From NCBI GenBank assembly GCA_030710605.1, contig CP092884.1:16659483-16723482 (forward strand): a DNA stretch of 64,000 nt, in the 5' to 3' direction. Made by a program: the position numbers and the translations under genes. The notes under the pieces were generated by a model, which was given only the letters and a program-made list of their open reading frames with translations, searched no databases and was not told the DNA's origin. The DNA comes from Cordylochernes scorpioides. Lineage: Eukaryota > Arthropoda > Arachnida > Pseudoscorpiones > Chernetidae. Positions 10,861 to 19,935 of this stretch are shown here, piece after piece (positions within the stretch are counted from its first letter, which is position 1; the number at the start of each line of letters is the position of its first letter).

Positions 10861-12306
10861 TCTTCCTTTAGAATCGAGTGTCAGGGAGTCTCTTGATGAA
10901 GACCAGGTACTTCTTCTCAGGAATTCGAATGAGGTATCGTTCTCTTTTATGGAGGTGGCTAATGAGACGCCCCAAGATAAAATACTGTCTATAGTATTAA
11001 GGAATGTTAGAGAAGGCAACTGTGTGTGTGTGTGGAAATCCACAAGGGTACCGAGAGAAAACCCACTAGCTCCTCATTATAAGATCAATGAGGTGGAGTT
11101 TGGTTGTCTTCAATGGCGTGAAAGAGTGGTAATTCCCCAAATATTAAGATCTTTAATTTTAAATGACTTGCATGAAATACACATGGGGATTGTTAAAATG
11201 AAGATGATTGCCAGACGTTATTTTCTGGTGGCCAGGCATAGACAGTAACATCGAGGAGTTAACTAGAGAATGTAGAGTATGCCAAGAATCGGCAAGCATG
11301 CCCCCGGCTACCATCTCGGAATGGACTTGGCCCGAAAAACCGTGCCATCGACTTCATCTTGATCTAGCGGGTCCGTTCATGGGAAAAATGTTTTTGGTTC
11401 TCGTGGACGCATACTCAAAGTGGATATAAATTTTTATCATCAAAGATATTACCAGAAAAACGATTATAAGTCATCTTAGAGAAATTCTCGCCAGAATTGG
11501 ATTACCTTAATTTTTTGTTACAGAAAACGGAAGACAGTTTGTCTCCGGTGAATTCGAGCAATTTACCAAAATGAATGGTATACGGCACACTAAGACCAGT
11601 CCGTATAATCCTAGTACAAATGGTTTAGCTGAGAGATATGTAAGAGAGTTTAAAAATATTTTGAGAAAGAATAATGGGAAGGATGATTTAGAGACGAATC
11701 TACAAAGTTTCCTATTTGCTCATAGAGCATTCCCCCAAACTGTAATAAAGGAATTCCCCGGCGGAACTGCTAATGAAGAGAAGTTTAAGATCAAGATTCT
11801 CGAATTTAATACCAAGATGGGAAATCCGCAAGAGGTATTTCTTGAGGCCGTAAGAAGGCAGGAGCAGTTTACTACAGGTTGCGAAGTTTAATTCCGCAGC
11901 TATGCAACTGGACCTAAACGGTAAAAAGGTACCATTTTGGAATTATTGAGCTACCGTTACTACCTTATAAGTTGCGAGGGCGTCGTGTATAAGAGGCATA
12001 TCAATCAATTGCGACCTGTGAGAAAGAAACAAGTGAAGACAAGAAATTTGATACTTCCTCGAACATCAGGAGAGAAGCCTGTACGTGGAAGTCAGAAATA
12101 AAGTGAAGAGGAGGTTCCAGATGTTACATCAGGAAACAAGGAGGAGACTGCTTCTGTGCACTTACCCTCTTGCACTCCTATACCAGGGCCTGTTGCTGTG
12201 CACGTGCCCTCTTGCACTCCTAAACCGGAGGCTGCCGCTGTGCAAGTGCCCGTCCGCAGTCCTAGACCTCAGAGAGCCAGGAAACCCCTTGACCGACTGG
12301 AGTATT
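10860..12306 (+). pseudogene. integrase domain and proline-rich Pol tail of copy 1
   Basis: The zinc-binding region (LNDLHEIHMG, then CRVCQESA) is at about 11155-11300. The catalytic core follows with LHLDLAGPFMGKM, VDAYSKWI and, after a break, SPYNPSTNGLAERYVREFK (about 11593-11655). Downstream, 12155-12281 encodes a threefold 14-residue repeat of the type VHVPSCTPKPEAAA before a basic end (QRARKPL) and a stop at 12307-12309. That stop adjoins the purine tract AAGGGGGAATA that would prime plus-strand synthesis. Stops at 11246, 11427 and elsewhere show it is dead. Confidence 0.85.
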
Positions 12307-12320
12307 ATTAAGGGGGAATA

Positions 12321-12456
12321 TGTGTTGTTTATGTAAACAGATGAAGATTATTTGCATTCTTTAAAGTCTCATTATGTAAGAATATATGTGTATATAAATT
12401 GGACATTTTTTGTTGGCCAAACGAAAAGAATCTGAGGCTCTTTATTGGACACGACA
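12321..12456 (+). repeat. 3' LTR of copy 1
   Basis: About 136 bp, TGTGTTG...CACGACA. It is much closer to the 3' LTR of copy 2 (36625-36755, inverted) than to its own 5' LTR. The sequence directly after it (AAAACAACAACGGCATTCC) is shared, with one difference, by copy 2, so the insertion junction predates the duplication of the composite. Confidence 0.8.
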
Positions 12457-12621
12457 AAAACAACAACGGCATTCCAGAGTAAAATAAATCATCAGAGATA
12501 GATAAATATTTTTCAAATGAATTAAAATAAATATAATCGATACTGAGAGAGAGTTGAATTTGAAAAAATATAAAATGATTATTTTCGAAATATAAATAGC
12601 TGAGAGGATTCCAGCAAACCG

Positions 12622-13040
12622 CATCTAAAATATCAGGTTTTTTTTTGCTACATGTTTTAATTTGCATATACCTATTTTACATATCTCTGATTGTATTTGA
12701 AAATCGTTAACCAATTCTTCATACTTTTGGCGAAGTGGTGTTTTATTAATTTGTTATTTGATATTATTAGGGTTCTTTCCTGGTATTCAAAAAGGAAAAA
12801 TACATGCCGATCAGTTATATTTTTCAATTTATCAAACAATTTGGCCGCTGAATCTCTGATTCTGGTAGAGCGCCATCTGGCGAATAAAATTGTAACTAAA
12901 ATCAATTTCGAATTTTTCATTATTTGCCATAAAAAATCCCATTGCATCCTGAACACAATGGTGTTTACCGCATTGCTCTAGCGCAAATATTCGCGGAGTT
13001 ATTAATTTTTAAAGTTGTGCGGGACTTTTGGATCACCCTG
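12622..13040 (-). repeat. right long terminal inverted repeat of composite A
   Basis: About 419 bp, the inverse of 3657-4073. Between it and the 3' LTR lie about 165 bp (12457-12621) that also occur in composite B and are taken as internal sequence of the DNA transposon. Confidence 0.85.
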
Positions 13041-13189
13041 TATAAAGGAACAAGTTAAATCATGATTTAGTTTTGTTTACCACCACATGGAGCTCTATAA
13101 TCTGAAATTATTATGTGAGCGATCAGAATATGGCTTTTTTTATTATATATATATTCAACCAAATTCATATAGAAACATTCTATAATTAG

Positions 13190-13385
13190 CATTTTATGAT
13201 GTACTAGAGCGCCATCTGTTATCAAATTATAAAACTATTTTAGAGGCGTAATATTATTTTTAAAATAAAACAATTTCTACTGTCCTTACTGCGTATTACT
13301 GTCCATCGCAGTAAGGACAGTAGAAATTGTTTTATTTTAAAAAGAATATTACGCCTCTAAAATAGTTTTATAATTTAATTAGCAT
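13190..13385. repeat. palindromic MITE (foldback family 1)
   Basis: Two arms of about 75 bp, AAATTATAAAACTATTTTAG...CTACTGTCCTTACTGC and its inverse, meet around a short centre at about 13293-13302. A copy of GCGCCATCTGTTATC precedes the left arm. The motif GCAGTAAGGACAGTAGAAAT recurs in the elements at 21775, 30935, 35590 and others. Confidence 0.85.
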
Positions 13386-13817
13386 TTTATTGAGGATCAT
13401 GCAATTCTGACATTGTGTTTGCTGACAAATGATTAACAAAATTGAAAGATCTTAAATTTATTCCTATCTGAAGAATGTACAACTGAAAATTACTGATGAC
13501 CTGGGCCAGAAATTGAGATACATATCAACTAAATAGTGATTCTAGATAATTATCAAAATATTCTTTCTCAATATGTAAATCAAGAAAAGCCAACCACATT
13601 AACTTGTTGGTTGATGGCCCTCTTCAACGTAATACAGGCTGTGATATATAATAAAAATACTGACAATATGAACTAAAAATTCTATTAATCTTAAAATAAT
13701 TTTCAAAATTGAGATAGTACTCACTTGATATATTTATATTGATTTGATGAGAATTATTTAATGAAGCCTTGAAAGAAATGAAAGATTCATGGTAAACGTT
13801 TTGCGGATTTCGACAAA
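13386..13817. other. gene-free stretch
   Basis: AT-rich sequence without a convincing ORF, repeat or RNA fold visible by eye. Confidence 0.4.
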
Positions 13818-13855
13818 TTAGAAAGAAGGAATCATATATCGCCGCAACTCTTTTT

Positions 13856-13908
13856 TATCATTAACGCGATTAAAAGCTTTCGGGCAAGCCCTTCTTCAGC
13901 TAATAATA
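13856..13908 (-). ncRNA. hammerhead-like ribozyme in P1 terminal repeat
   Basis: It has the same layout as described for 16951-17003 (CTGAAGA core, GGGC/GCCC stem II, GAA), but one arm of helix I carries a T-to-C change (TATCATTA on the plus strand), weakening the helix. Confidence 0.5.
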
Positions 13909-14142
13909 GTGTACAAACAAGGAGAGATTATATATCGTATTTAAAATAAAATAAAAGAAAAGGAAATTACCACGCCCCTATCGCCCTCGTTTCAATAGCA
14001 CCGCGTGGCCACGTCATGTCTGATCCTAACTTCAAATATAACATGGTACAAAAACATCTCAAAAGAAATCCACGCAATTGAATAAATATAAAGAATCAAT
14101 TATAAACAGTTCAAAGGATTTAGTGAAGTCTTTTGAAGATTT

Positions 14143-14738
14143 TTAGGATAGAAGGGGAACGTACTGTGATGGCAACTGTATACTTTTGTTTAATGGTTTA
14201 GGGTGCTTCATGGTTTCTATTGCTTCAAGAATGAGTCTTTGGGTTTTAGTTTTGGCATTTGTATGGAGGATTCTGGTATTATGGAAGTCTGGAGTGTGTC
14301 CGGTTTCTCTGACGTGGTCAACTATTAAGGAGTTTGGGTTTAGTTTAGAGATGTTTCTTTGGTGTTCTTTGATTCTGATTGAAAGGTCTCTTGATGTCTC
14401 GCCGATGTAGACACTATTGCAGTTGAGGCAGGGAATTTGGTAAACTAAATCTTTTTTCTGTTTCTGGTCGGTGCTTTTGGTGATTGGGTTTCTTAGAATC
14501 GAGGCCATGGAAGGTGAACCTCTGAAGATGGTTTTTATGCCAAAACTTTTGAGTTTGCGGGCTATTGTAATTGTAGATTCTGTATATGGTAAGTAACAGG
14601 TGGAGATGTACTGATTGGAGTTATTTCTGGGAGTCCCTGGTTTATATCTATTTCTTTTAATGAAAGGAAGCGGGTATCCAGATTTAGAAGCTGGTTTTCG
14701 ATAGACTTAAGTTCATTATTGTATTCTATTTTTGATGA
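14143..14738 (-). pseudogene. GIY-YIG endonuclease end of Penelope-like protein, P1
   Basis: The final 121 codons (14143-14508) are open and contain YQIPCLNC, VYIGETSRDLSIRIKEHQR and HVRETGH, the GIY-YIG-type endonuclease of Penelope-like elements (the YIGET version), which nicks target DNA for reverse transcription. Upstream, one T is missing in the run CTTCTTAAATCTGG as compared with P3, shifting the frame. The 121-residue piece is identical to that of P2. No RT catalytic core remains. Confidence 0.88.
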
Positions 14739-14936
14739 ATTAATTAAAAACTTTTTAAAAGTTTAATATCACCACGCGCTCTCTCCTGTGGAGCTTTATT
14801 AAAAGTTTGGGGGAACTGAGACATAAAAAGATGTTTTGAAAACTTTCAAAATTTTGATAAATAACATAATTATTCTCTTTCTAAAGCAATCTTTCATTTT
14901 AGAAAGAAGGAATCATATATCGCCGCAAATCTTTTT

Positions 14937-14989
14937 TATTATTAACGCGATTAAAAGCTTTCGGGCAAGCCCTTCTTCAGCTAATAATA
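14937..14989 (-). ncRNA. hammerhead-like ribozyme in P2 terminal repeat
   Basis: Same fold as 16951-17003, with both arms of helix I (TATTATTA and TAATAATA) intact. Confidence 0.55.
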
Positions 14990-15223
14990 GTGTACAAACA
15001 AGGAGAGATTATATATCGTATTTAAAATAAAATAAAAGAAAAGGAAATTACCACGCCCCTATCGCCCTCGTTTCAATAGCACCGCGTGGCCACGTCATGT
15101 CTGATCCTAACTTCAAATATAACATGGTACAAAAACATCTCAAAAGAAATCCACGCAATTGAATAAATATAAAGAATCAATTATAAACAGTTCAAAGGAT
15201 TTAGTGAAGTCTTTTGAAGATTT

Positions 15224-15836
15224 TTAGGATAGAAGGGGAACGTACTGTGATGGCAACTGTATACTTTTGTTTAATGGTTTAGGGTGCTTCATGGTTTCTA
15301 TTGCTTCAAGAATGAGTCTTTGGGTTTTAGTTTTGGCATTTGTATGGAGGATTCTGGTATTATGGAAGTCTGGAGTGTGTCCGGTTTCTCTGACGTGGTC
15401 AACTATTAAGGAGTTTGGGTTTAGTTTAGAGATGTTTCTTTGGTGTTCTTTGATTCTGATTGAAAGGTCTCTTGATGTCTCGCCGATGTAGACACTATTG
15501 CAGTTGAGGCAGGGAATTTGGTAAACTAAATCTTTTTTCTGTTTCTGGTCGGTGCTTTTGGTGATTGGGTTTCTTAGAATCGAGGCCATGGAAGGTGAAC
15601 CTCTGAAGATGGTTTTTATGCCAAAACTTTTGAATTTGCGGGCTATTGTAATTGTAGATTCTGTATATGGTAAGTAACAGGTGGAGATGTACTGATTGGA
15701 GTTATTTCTGGGAGTCCCTGGTTTATATCTATTTCTTTTAATGAAAGGAAGCGGGTATCCAGATTTAGAAGCTGGTTTTCGATAGACTTAAGTTCATTAT
15801 TGTATTCTATTTTTGATGAACAGTGGGTGAAAGCTC
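15224..15836 (-). pseudogene. GIY-YIG endonuclease end of Penelope-like protein, P2
   Basis: The catalytic region motifs are as in P1: VYIGETSRDLSIRIKEHQR within 15224-15589. The upstream part is read in another frame (15643-15836), because of the same one-base deletion as P1. It ends at TTTTCGTCA on the plus strand, where the reading of P3 begins in the other direction. Confidence 0.85.
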
Positions 15837-15837
15837 T

Positions 15838-16716
15838 TTTCGTCATATTTTTTGCATAATCACAGAAAACAGTGAAAATCACATCCTAGAAACCCTCAAT
15901 AGCTTCAACTCATCTATTCAATTTACAATAGAAAAAGAAAATAATGGAAGCCTGCCATTCCTTGACATTTTATTTACCAGAAATAGAACCGGTTTTACAA
16001 CAAAAGTTTATAGAAAACCTACCTCCCCAACGCAGTACCTACACTTTGCCTCCAATTCTCCCATCTCCCACAAAATAACAGTTGTACGTACCTTGACGAA
16101 AAGAGCTTTCACCCACTGTTCATCAAAAATAGAATACAATAATGAACTTAAGTCTATCGAAAACCAGCTTCTTAAATCTGGATACCCGCTTCCTTTCATT
16201 AAAAGAAATATATATAAACCAGGGACTCCCAGAAATAACTCCAATCAGTACATCTCCACCTGTTACTTACCATATACAGAATCTACAAATACAATAGCCC
16301 GCAAACTCAAAAGTTTTGGCATAAAAACCATCTTCAGAGGTTCACCTTCCATGGCCTCGATTCTAAGAAACCCAATCACCAAAAGCTACGACCAGAAACA
16401 GAAAAAAGATTTAGTTTACCAAATTCCCTGCCTCAACTGCAATAGTGTCTACATCGGCGAGACATCAAGAGACCTTTCAATCAGAATCAAAGAACACCAA
16501 AGAAACATCTCTAAACTAAACCCAAACTCCTCAATAGTTGACCACGTCAGAGAAACCGGACACACTCCAGACTTCAATAATACCAGAATCCTCCATACAA
16601 ATGCCAAAACTAAAACCCAAAGACTCATTCTTGAAGCAATAGAAACCATGAAGCACCCTAAACCATTAAACAAAAGTATACAGTTGCCATCACAGTACGT
16701 TCCCCTTCTATCCTAA
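15838..16716 (+). CDS. Penelope-like protein C-terminal portion: RT thumb plus GIY-YIG endonuclease
   Basis: The open frame begins upstream at 15823, in the P2/P3 junction, so no genuine start codon remains and the element is 5'-truncated. The first 90 residues resemble the RT thumb of Penelope-like proteins (SLPFLDILFTRNRTGFTTKV, VYRKPTSPTQYL). From about residue 190 the GIY-YIG domain follows (YQIPCLNCNSVYIGET, RIKEHQR). There is no frameshift through 290 codons, unlike P1 and P2. The RT palm with its catalytic aspartates is absent, so autonomous copying is impossible. A nicking activity of the endonuclease alone is conceivable but speculative. Confidence 0.85.
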   Translation, partial: FRHIFCIITENSENHILETLNSFNSSIQFTIEKENNGSLPFLDILFTRNRTGFTTKVYRKPTSPTQYLHFASNSPISHKITVVRTLTKRAFTHCSSKIEYNNELKSIENQLLKSGYPLPFIKRNIYKPGTPRNNSNQYISTCYLPYTESTNTIARKLKSFGIKTIFRGSPSMASILRNPITKSYDQKQKKDLVYQIPCLNCNSVYIGETSRDLSIRIKEHQRNISKLNPNSSIVDHVRETGHTPDFNNTRILHTNAKTKTQRLILEAIETMKHPKPLNKSIQLPSQYVPLLS

Positions 16717-16950
16717 AAATCTTCAAAAGACTTCACTAAATCCTTTGAACTGTTTATAATTGATTCTTTATATTTATTCAATTGCGTGGATTTCTTTTGA
16801 GATGTTTTTGTACCATGTTATATTTGAAGTTAGGATCAGACATGACGTGGCCACGCGGTGCTATTGAAACGAGGGCGATAGGGGCGTGGTAATTTCCTTT
16901 TCTTTTATTTTATTTTAAATACGATATATAATCTCTCCTTGTTTGTACAC

Positions 16951-17003
16951 TATTATTAGCTGAAGAAGGGCTTGCCCGAAAGCTTTTAATCGCGTTAATA
17001 ATA
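16951..17003 (+). ncRNA. hammerhead-like ribozyme in Penelope-like terminal repeat
   Basis: By hand: helix I TATTATTA (16951-16958) pairs with TAATAATA (16996-17003). The core CTGAAGA fits CUGANGA, one unpaired A follows, stem II is GGGC-TT-GCCC, and GAA (16978-16980) precedes a stem III that closes imperfectly (AGC...GCGT). Penelope-like elements are known to carry minimal hammerheads in their terminal repeats, so the location fits the family. The bulges make cleavage uncertain. Confidence 0.55.
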
Positions 17004-17195
17004 AAAAAGATTTGCGGCGATATATGATTCCTTCTTTCTAAAATGAAAGATTGCTTTAGAAAGAGAATAATTATGTTATTTATCAAAATTTTGAAAGTTT
17101 TCAAAACATCTTTTTATGTCTCAGTTCCCCCAAACTTTTAATAAAGCTCCACAGGAGAGAGCGCGTGGTGATATTAAACTTTTAAAAAGTTTTTA

Positions 17196-18075
17196 ATTTA
17201 AATGCAGCTGCGCACACGACTGTATTGTTGTGAGGTAGCTTTGGTCCAAAGTAATTAATTGTCACAGAGTTATTTATATTTATCAGTCGCGGTGTCTGTA
17301 CGGTGAATTTTAATTAGTTCCAGAAGATCTGACAAAAGATGAATTAGTCACCCTTCAACAAGTCAATTGGACACATTAAAGTCGCTTTTAAAACTTAGGA
17401 AAAGTTTATTCACTTTTTATTTTTAGAAATCGGCACGTGTTTTATTGTCTTTCTAAATATTTTGAAATTAAGTTGAGAATTTATAAAATTAGTTGTTGTT
17501 CTTTTGGTTGATCGCATTCTGAGTGTCTTCTGCTAATAATAAATGGCAGTTTCAGTTCGATTTTTCAGACAGAACAAAAGTAAATGATTTGCCGTCTCTA
17601 AACATGTCTTTTAGATCCTCTTTCAATATTTTTATTGAATAACAAAATACACACACATACAGCTTTATTGAAACCACCGATCTTATAAAGTTTCACTACC
17701 ATAGATGGAGATCCTATACTCCAAAAAGCGCAGAACCCAACATCCTCTAGGTCCGACAAATGCCCAGTGGCCACATAATCCACCGTACATAGGTTAGCGT
17801 AGCACTGAAAAGGCGAGTGTAATCAGCCGCGGTTTAGTCTTCGCTTTCCTCTTACAAATGAACCACGACATTCGGCGATTCTATTAATCTCCTCCGAACG
17901 GTGATTGCATGAATAACAAAATATTGGAAAATGTTGAAACCAAAGGTTTCGAGAAAATTGGATTAAATTATGTCGAATTAATTGTTGATAAGAAATAAAA
18001 TTCACCTCTTTTGTTAAAACATATGTAGATGCTAATGCAGTACCTGTTGGTCTGCTTTTTCAATCTAGCAGAATA
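17196..18075. other. gene-free stretch
   Basis: Moderately AT-rich DNA between the Penelope cluster and the young LTR element. Two minus-strand ORFs of about 60 codons (17598-17783, 17823-18005) show no recognised motif. Confidence 0.4.
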
Positions 18076-18080
18076 TGGTC

Positions 18081-18330
18081 TGTGGTGTTTTGCATAACAA
18101 TAGTTATGTTTTAGATAAATTGTCGAGATATGCAAATTAGATAAATTGTCGAGATATGCAAATAAGGTTTTGCATAGTGTTTGTTTGTTGTTATTATGTT
18201 AATTATTTTTATGTATATATATGTATCATTAAATTGTAAATATTCAGTCAGATTAGTGTTATGAGCGAATAAAGATTTTATCTCAGACCTAGTGGATCTC
18301 GGTAACCTGGTGTAGTGTAGAGACACAACA
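18081..18330 (+). repeat. 5' LTR of the young element, with an internal 26-bp duplication
   Basis: TGTGGTGTTTTGC...GACACAACA. It is 250 bp because a 26-bp unit containing AAATTGTCGAGATATGCAAA occurs twice in tandem (about 18111-18162). Otherwise it differs from the 3' LTR at only two positions that I see (ATATATATG/ATATATTTG and GGTAACC/GGTGACC). AATAAA at about 18269 is the likely polyadenylation signal. Confidence 0.92.
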
Positions 18331-18389
18331 GTGGCGACGAGTATAAAGAACGTATACGCAACAGTGACTATTGAAGAAAGCAAATACGA

Positions 18390-19877
18390 GTGAATGAAAT
18401 TGAGCGAACAATGATGAACATTGAGCAATTCAATCCTAACAATGGAAATGAAATATCAAGTTATTTAGAACGCTTTGAATCCTATTGCATAGCGAATGAT
18501 ATAGTAAAGATCGTTAAAAAGAAGGCAACATTTTTCTCGCTATGCGGAAGAGAAACGTATAATATAATACGGACGTTGACCTCTCCCAAGAATCCATTGG
18601 AAACAGAATGGGAGGAGATAGTAGCAGGGATTAAAAAATATTTTGATCCAACGCCCAATATAATAGTGCAGCGTTTTAAATTTGCGAAAAGGCTTCAAAT
18701 GCCAAATGAAACAATATCTGAATTTATAACATCTCTAAAGAAAATTGCCGAGAAGTGTGAATTCCCTGATGTGGAAGATAGGTTGCGTGATGCCCTAGTA
18801 TGCGGCATTCTAAGCGAAGAGATACAATCAATGCTGTTAATGAACAGTATGCTAACATTTAAAGTGGCTCAAGAGATGGCATTGGCACATGAGGCTGCGG
18901 TAAGGAACGTTGCAGAAATTAAAGACGGAAAGCCTCAGGAAGAAATTAATGTAATGGGAAGAGCTGTTAAGGTGAGACGGAGGAATGAGAAGATTTTTAA
19001 ATGTTTCCGCTGTGGATATACAAACCACAGAGAAGAGCAATGTTTCTTTAAAGAGAAAAGATGTTTTAAATGTCAGAAGTTAGGGCATATATCTAGGGTC
19101 TGTAAGAACGGGAACTGGAGGAGCGATCGTAATAATAACTGCTCGATAGATGAGGAGGCAGAGGCAACTAATGGCCTTTTTAATATAAATCAAGTGAAGG
19201 ACACCGGTAACATGCGGAATTATATGGTTAAAGTACGGACTAGCGGTCGAGATATGAATATGCTCATTGACTCGGGAACAAGAAAAAATATTATTTCTGA
19301 GAAGACGTATATAAGAACTTGGGTGAAGTCAGAAAGGCCTAGAATAGAGAAGGATTATACCAAATTGGTGCAATGGAACAGGCAGAGGTTATCGATTCTG
19401 GGTAAAATAAAAGCCGACGTAAAAGTAAACAAAAGAAGTATCACAATGGAATTTCTTGTGATCGAAGGTCCGGGCCCAAATCTGATTGGAAGGGAGGCTT
19501 TTGACCAGATTGGAATTGGTCTTGAATGGATGAATTATGGCGACAGTGTATGTCAAATCAATGAGGTAATGAATGGAAATGGTATGGCCGCTGCGATGAA
19601 CGGTAATGGAATGGCCGCGGCTATGAATGGAACCGCCAATGGAATGATGAGCGGAGCTAATGGAATGGGCGCGGGTTACATGAACGGTGGGGAGGACATG
19701 TACAGTGAGGGTGACGGGCTGAGCGTGTACGGCAACCCCGGCGTTGACTTCCCACTTTTCGCCTCGGTGTCCCGAGACCAGCTTCCAATGCGGACAACGG
19801 GAGCTTCCTGGATACTATGCCGATCAGGAGGGACCCACCAAGGCTGGAGGAAACACCTGGGCCAAGTAGACCAATAA
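18390..19877 (+). CDS. Gag-protease ORF fused to a captured host-like segment
   Basis: The 495-codon ORF has a capsid-like region (residues 1-190). Two CX2CX4HX4C zinc knuckles follow (CFRCGYTNHREEQC and CFKCQKLGHISRVC, about 205-240), and then an aspartic protease with MLIDSGTRKNIIS (about 290) and LIGREAF. From codon 394 (19569) composition changes: a Met/Asn/Gly/Ala-rich repeat (MNGNGMAAA, ANGM units), then GNPGVDFPLFASV (448-460). One extra T at 19770 shifts the frame; the next frame reads PETSFQC...PGYYADQE, the start of a peritrophin-A (CBM14) chitin-binding domain. The last 37 residues are therefore out-of-frame nonsense. A third frame before the stop near 19929 keeps the pol C-terminus (GPSRPIRNRRLPEYLK). 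Confidence 0.85.
   Translation: MNEIERTMMNIEQFNPNNGNEISSYLERFESYCIANDIVKIVKKKATFFSLCGRETYNIIRTLTSPKNPLETEWEEIVAGIKKYFDPTPNIIVQRFKFAKRLQMPNETISEFITSLKKIAEKCEFPDVEDRLRDALVCGILSEEIQSMLLMNSMLTFKVAQEMALAHEAAVRNVAEIKDGKPQEEINVMGRAVKVRRRNEKIFKCFRCGYTNHREEQCFFKEKRCFKCQKLGHISRVCKNGNWRSDRNNNCSIDEEAEATNGLFNINQVKDTGNMRNYMVKVRTSGRDMNMLIDSGTRKNIISEKTYIRTWVKSERPRIEKDYTKLVQWNRQRLSILGKIKADVKVNKRSITMEFLVIEGPGPNLIGREAFDQIGIGLEWMNYGDSVCQINEVMNGNGMAAAMNGNGMAAAMNGTANGMMSGANGMGAGYMNGGEDMYSEGDGLSVYGNPGVDFPLFASVSRDQLPMRTTGASWILCRSGGTHQGWRKHLGQVDQ
19569..19835 (+). other. probable captured host gene fragment inside the retrotransposon
   Basis: GC content is visibly higher than in the rest of the element. The segment lies exactly where RT to integrase should be and encodes a low-complexity MNG-type region. 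A hinge typical of insect chitin-binding proteins follows (PGVDFPLF, then ETSFQC with the first cysteine and GYYAD). It ends at about GATCAGGAG, before the cysteine-rich remainder of a CBM14 domain, and element-derived pol sequence resumes. The parent gene was not searched for. Confidence 0.65.
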
Positions 19878-19935
19878 GAAACCGGAGACTCCCCGAATAC
19901 TTAAAAGATCGTGTAACAAATTGGGGGTGAGAAGA

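Larger units (their letters stand above)
8052..12456 (+). mobile_element. Ty3/Gypsy (Mag-like) LTR retrotransposon, copy 1, degenerate
   Basis: LTR-like ends flank a primer-binding site, gag, protease, RT, RNase H and integrase remnants in Ty3/Gypsy order, and a purine tract at 12309-12320. Many frameshifts and stops break the reading. A second copy lies on the minus strand at 36625-43560. The integrase wording (GLAERYVREFK) and short LTRs suggest the Mag lineage. Confidence 0.9.
3657..13040. mobile_element. composite transposon A: Tc1/mariner-type ends around a nested LTR retrotransposon
   Basis: The segment starts with CAGGGTGATCCAAAAGTCCC and ends with its inverse, each next to a TA (3655-3656 and 13041-13042), the usual target duplication of the superfamily. 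The inverted repeats extend inward for about 417 bp. Inside, left to right, are the transposon's own broken transposase (minus strand), a LINE fragment (plus) and a Ty3/Gypsy-like element (plus). An element with the same ends and the same LTR-to-transposon junction lies inverted at 36041-45305 in unrelated flanks. See findings for the case that the whole nest moved together. Confidence 0.7.
13818..14744 (-). mobile_element. Penelope-like element fragment P1
   Basis: It matches the fragment at 14745-15837 almost base for base (unit spacing 1081 bp) and the inverted fragment at 15838-17195. It is truncated at both ends: it lacks the RT core and the outer end of the terminal repeat. It lies head to tail with P2, as in the tandem arrays typical of Penelope-like elements. 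Confidence 0.9.
14745..15837 (-). mobile_element. Penelope-like element fragment P2
   Basis: It carries the full terminal part missing from P1, including a segment ending CTTTATTAAAAGTTTGGGGG. The coding part stops at 15837, next to the opposite-facing P3. The GIY-YIG open piece (15224-15589) is identical in protein to P1 and shares its frameshift deletion, so P1 and P2 descend from the same damaged copy. Confidence 0.9.
15838..17195 (+). mobile_element. Penelope-like element fragment P3
   Basis: It faces P1 and P2 and contains the longest coding part of the three, followed by the terminal repeat with a hammerhead-like fold and an end resembling GTTTTTAATTTAAATGCAG. Most of it is an inverted copy of P2. 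Such 5'-truncated, head-to-head arrangements are typical of Penelope-like retrotransposition. Confidence 0.9.

Noticed and set aside
10804..11043. 79-codon minus-strand ORF recurring at 38041-38268
   Set aside because: Antisense of the RNase H/integrase linker in both retrotransposon copies.
14186..14410. 74-codon ORFs antisense to the Penelope GIY-YIG domain (also at 15267 and 16449)
   Set aside because: They are the mirror of a well-supported coding frame on the opposite strand.
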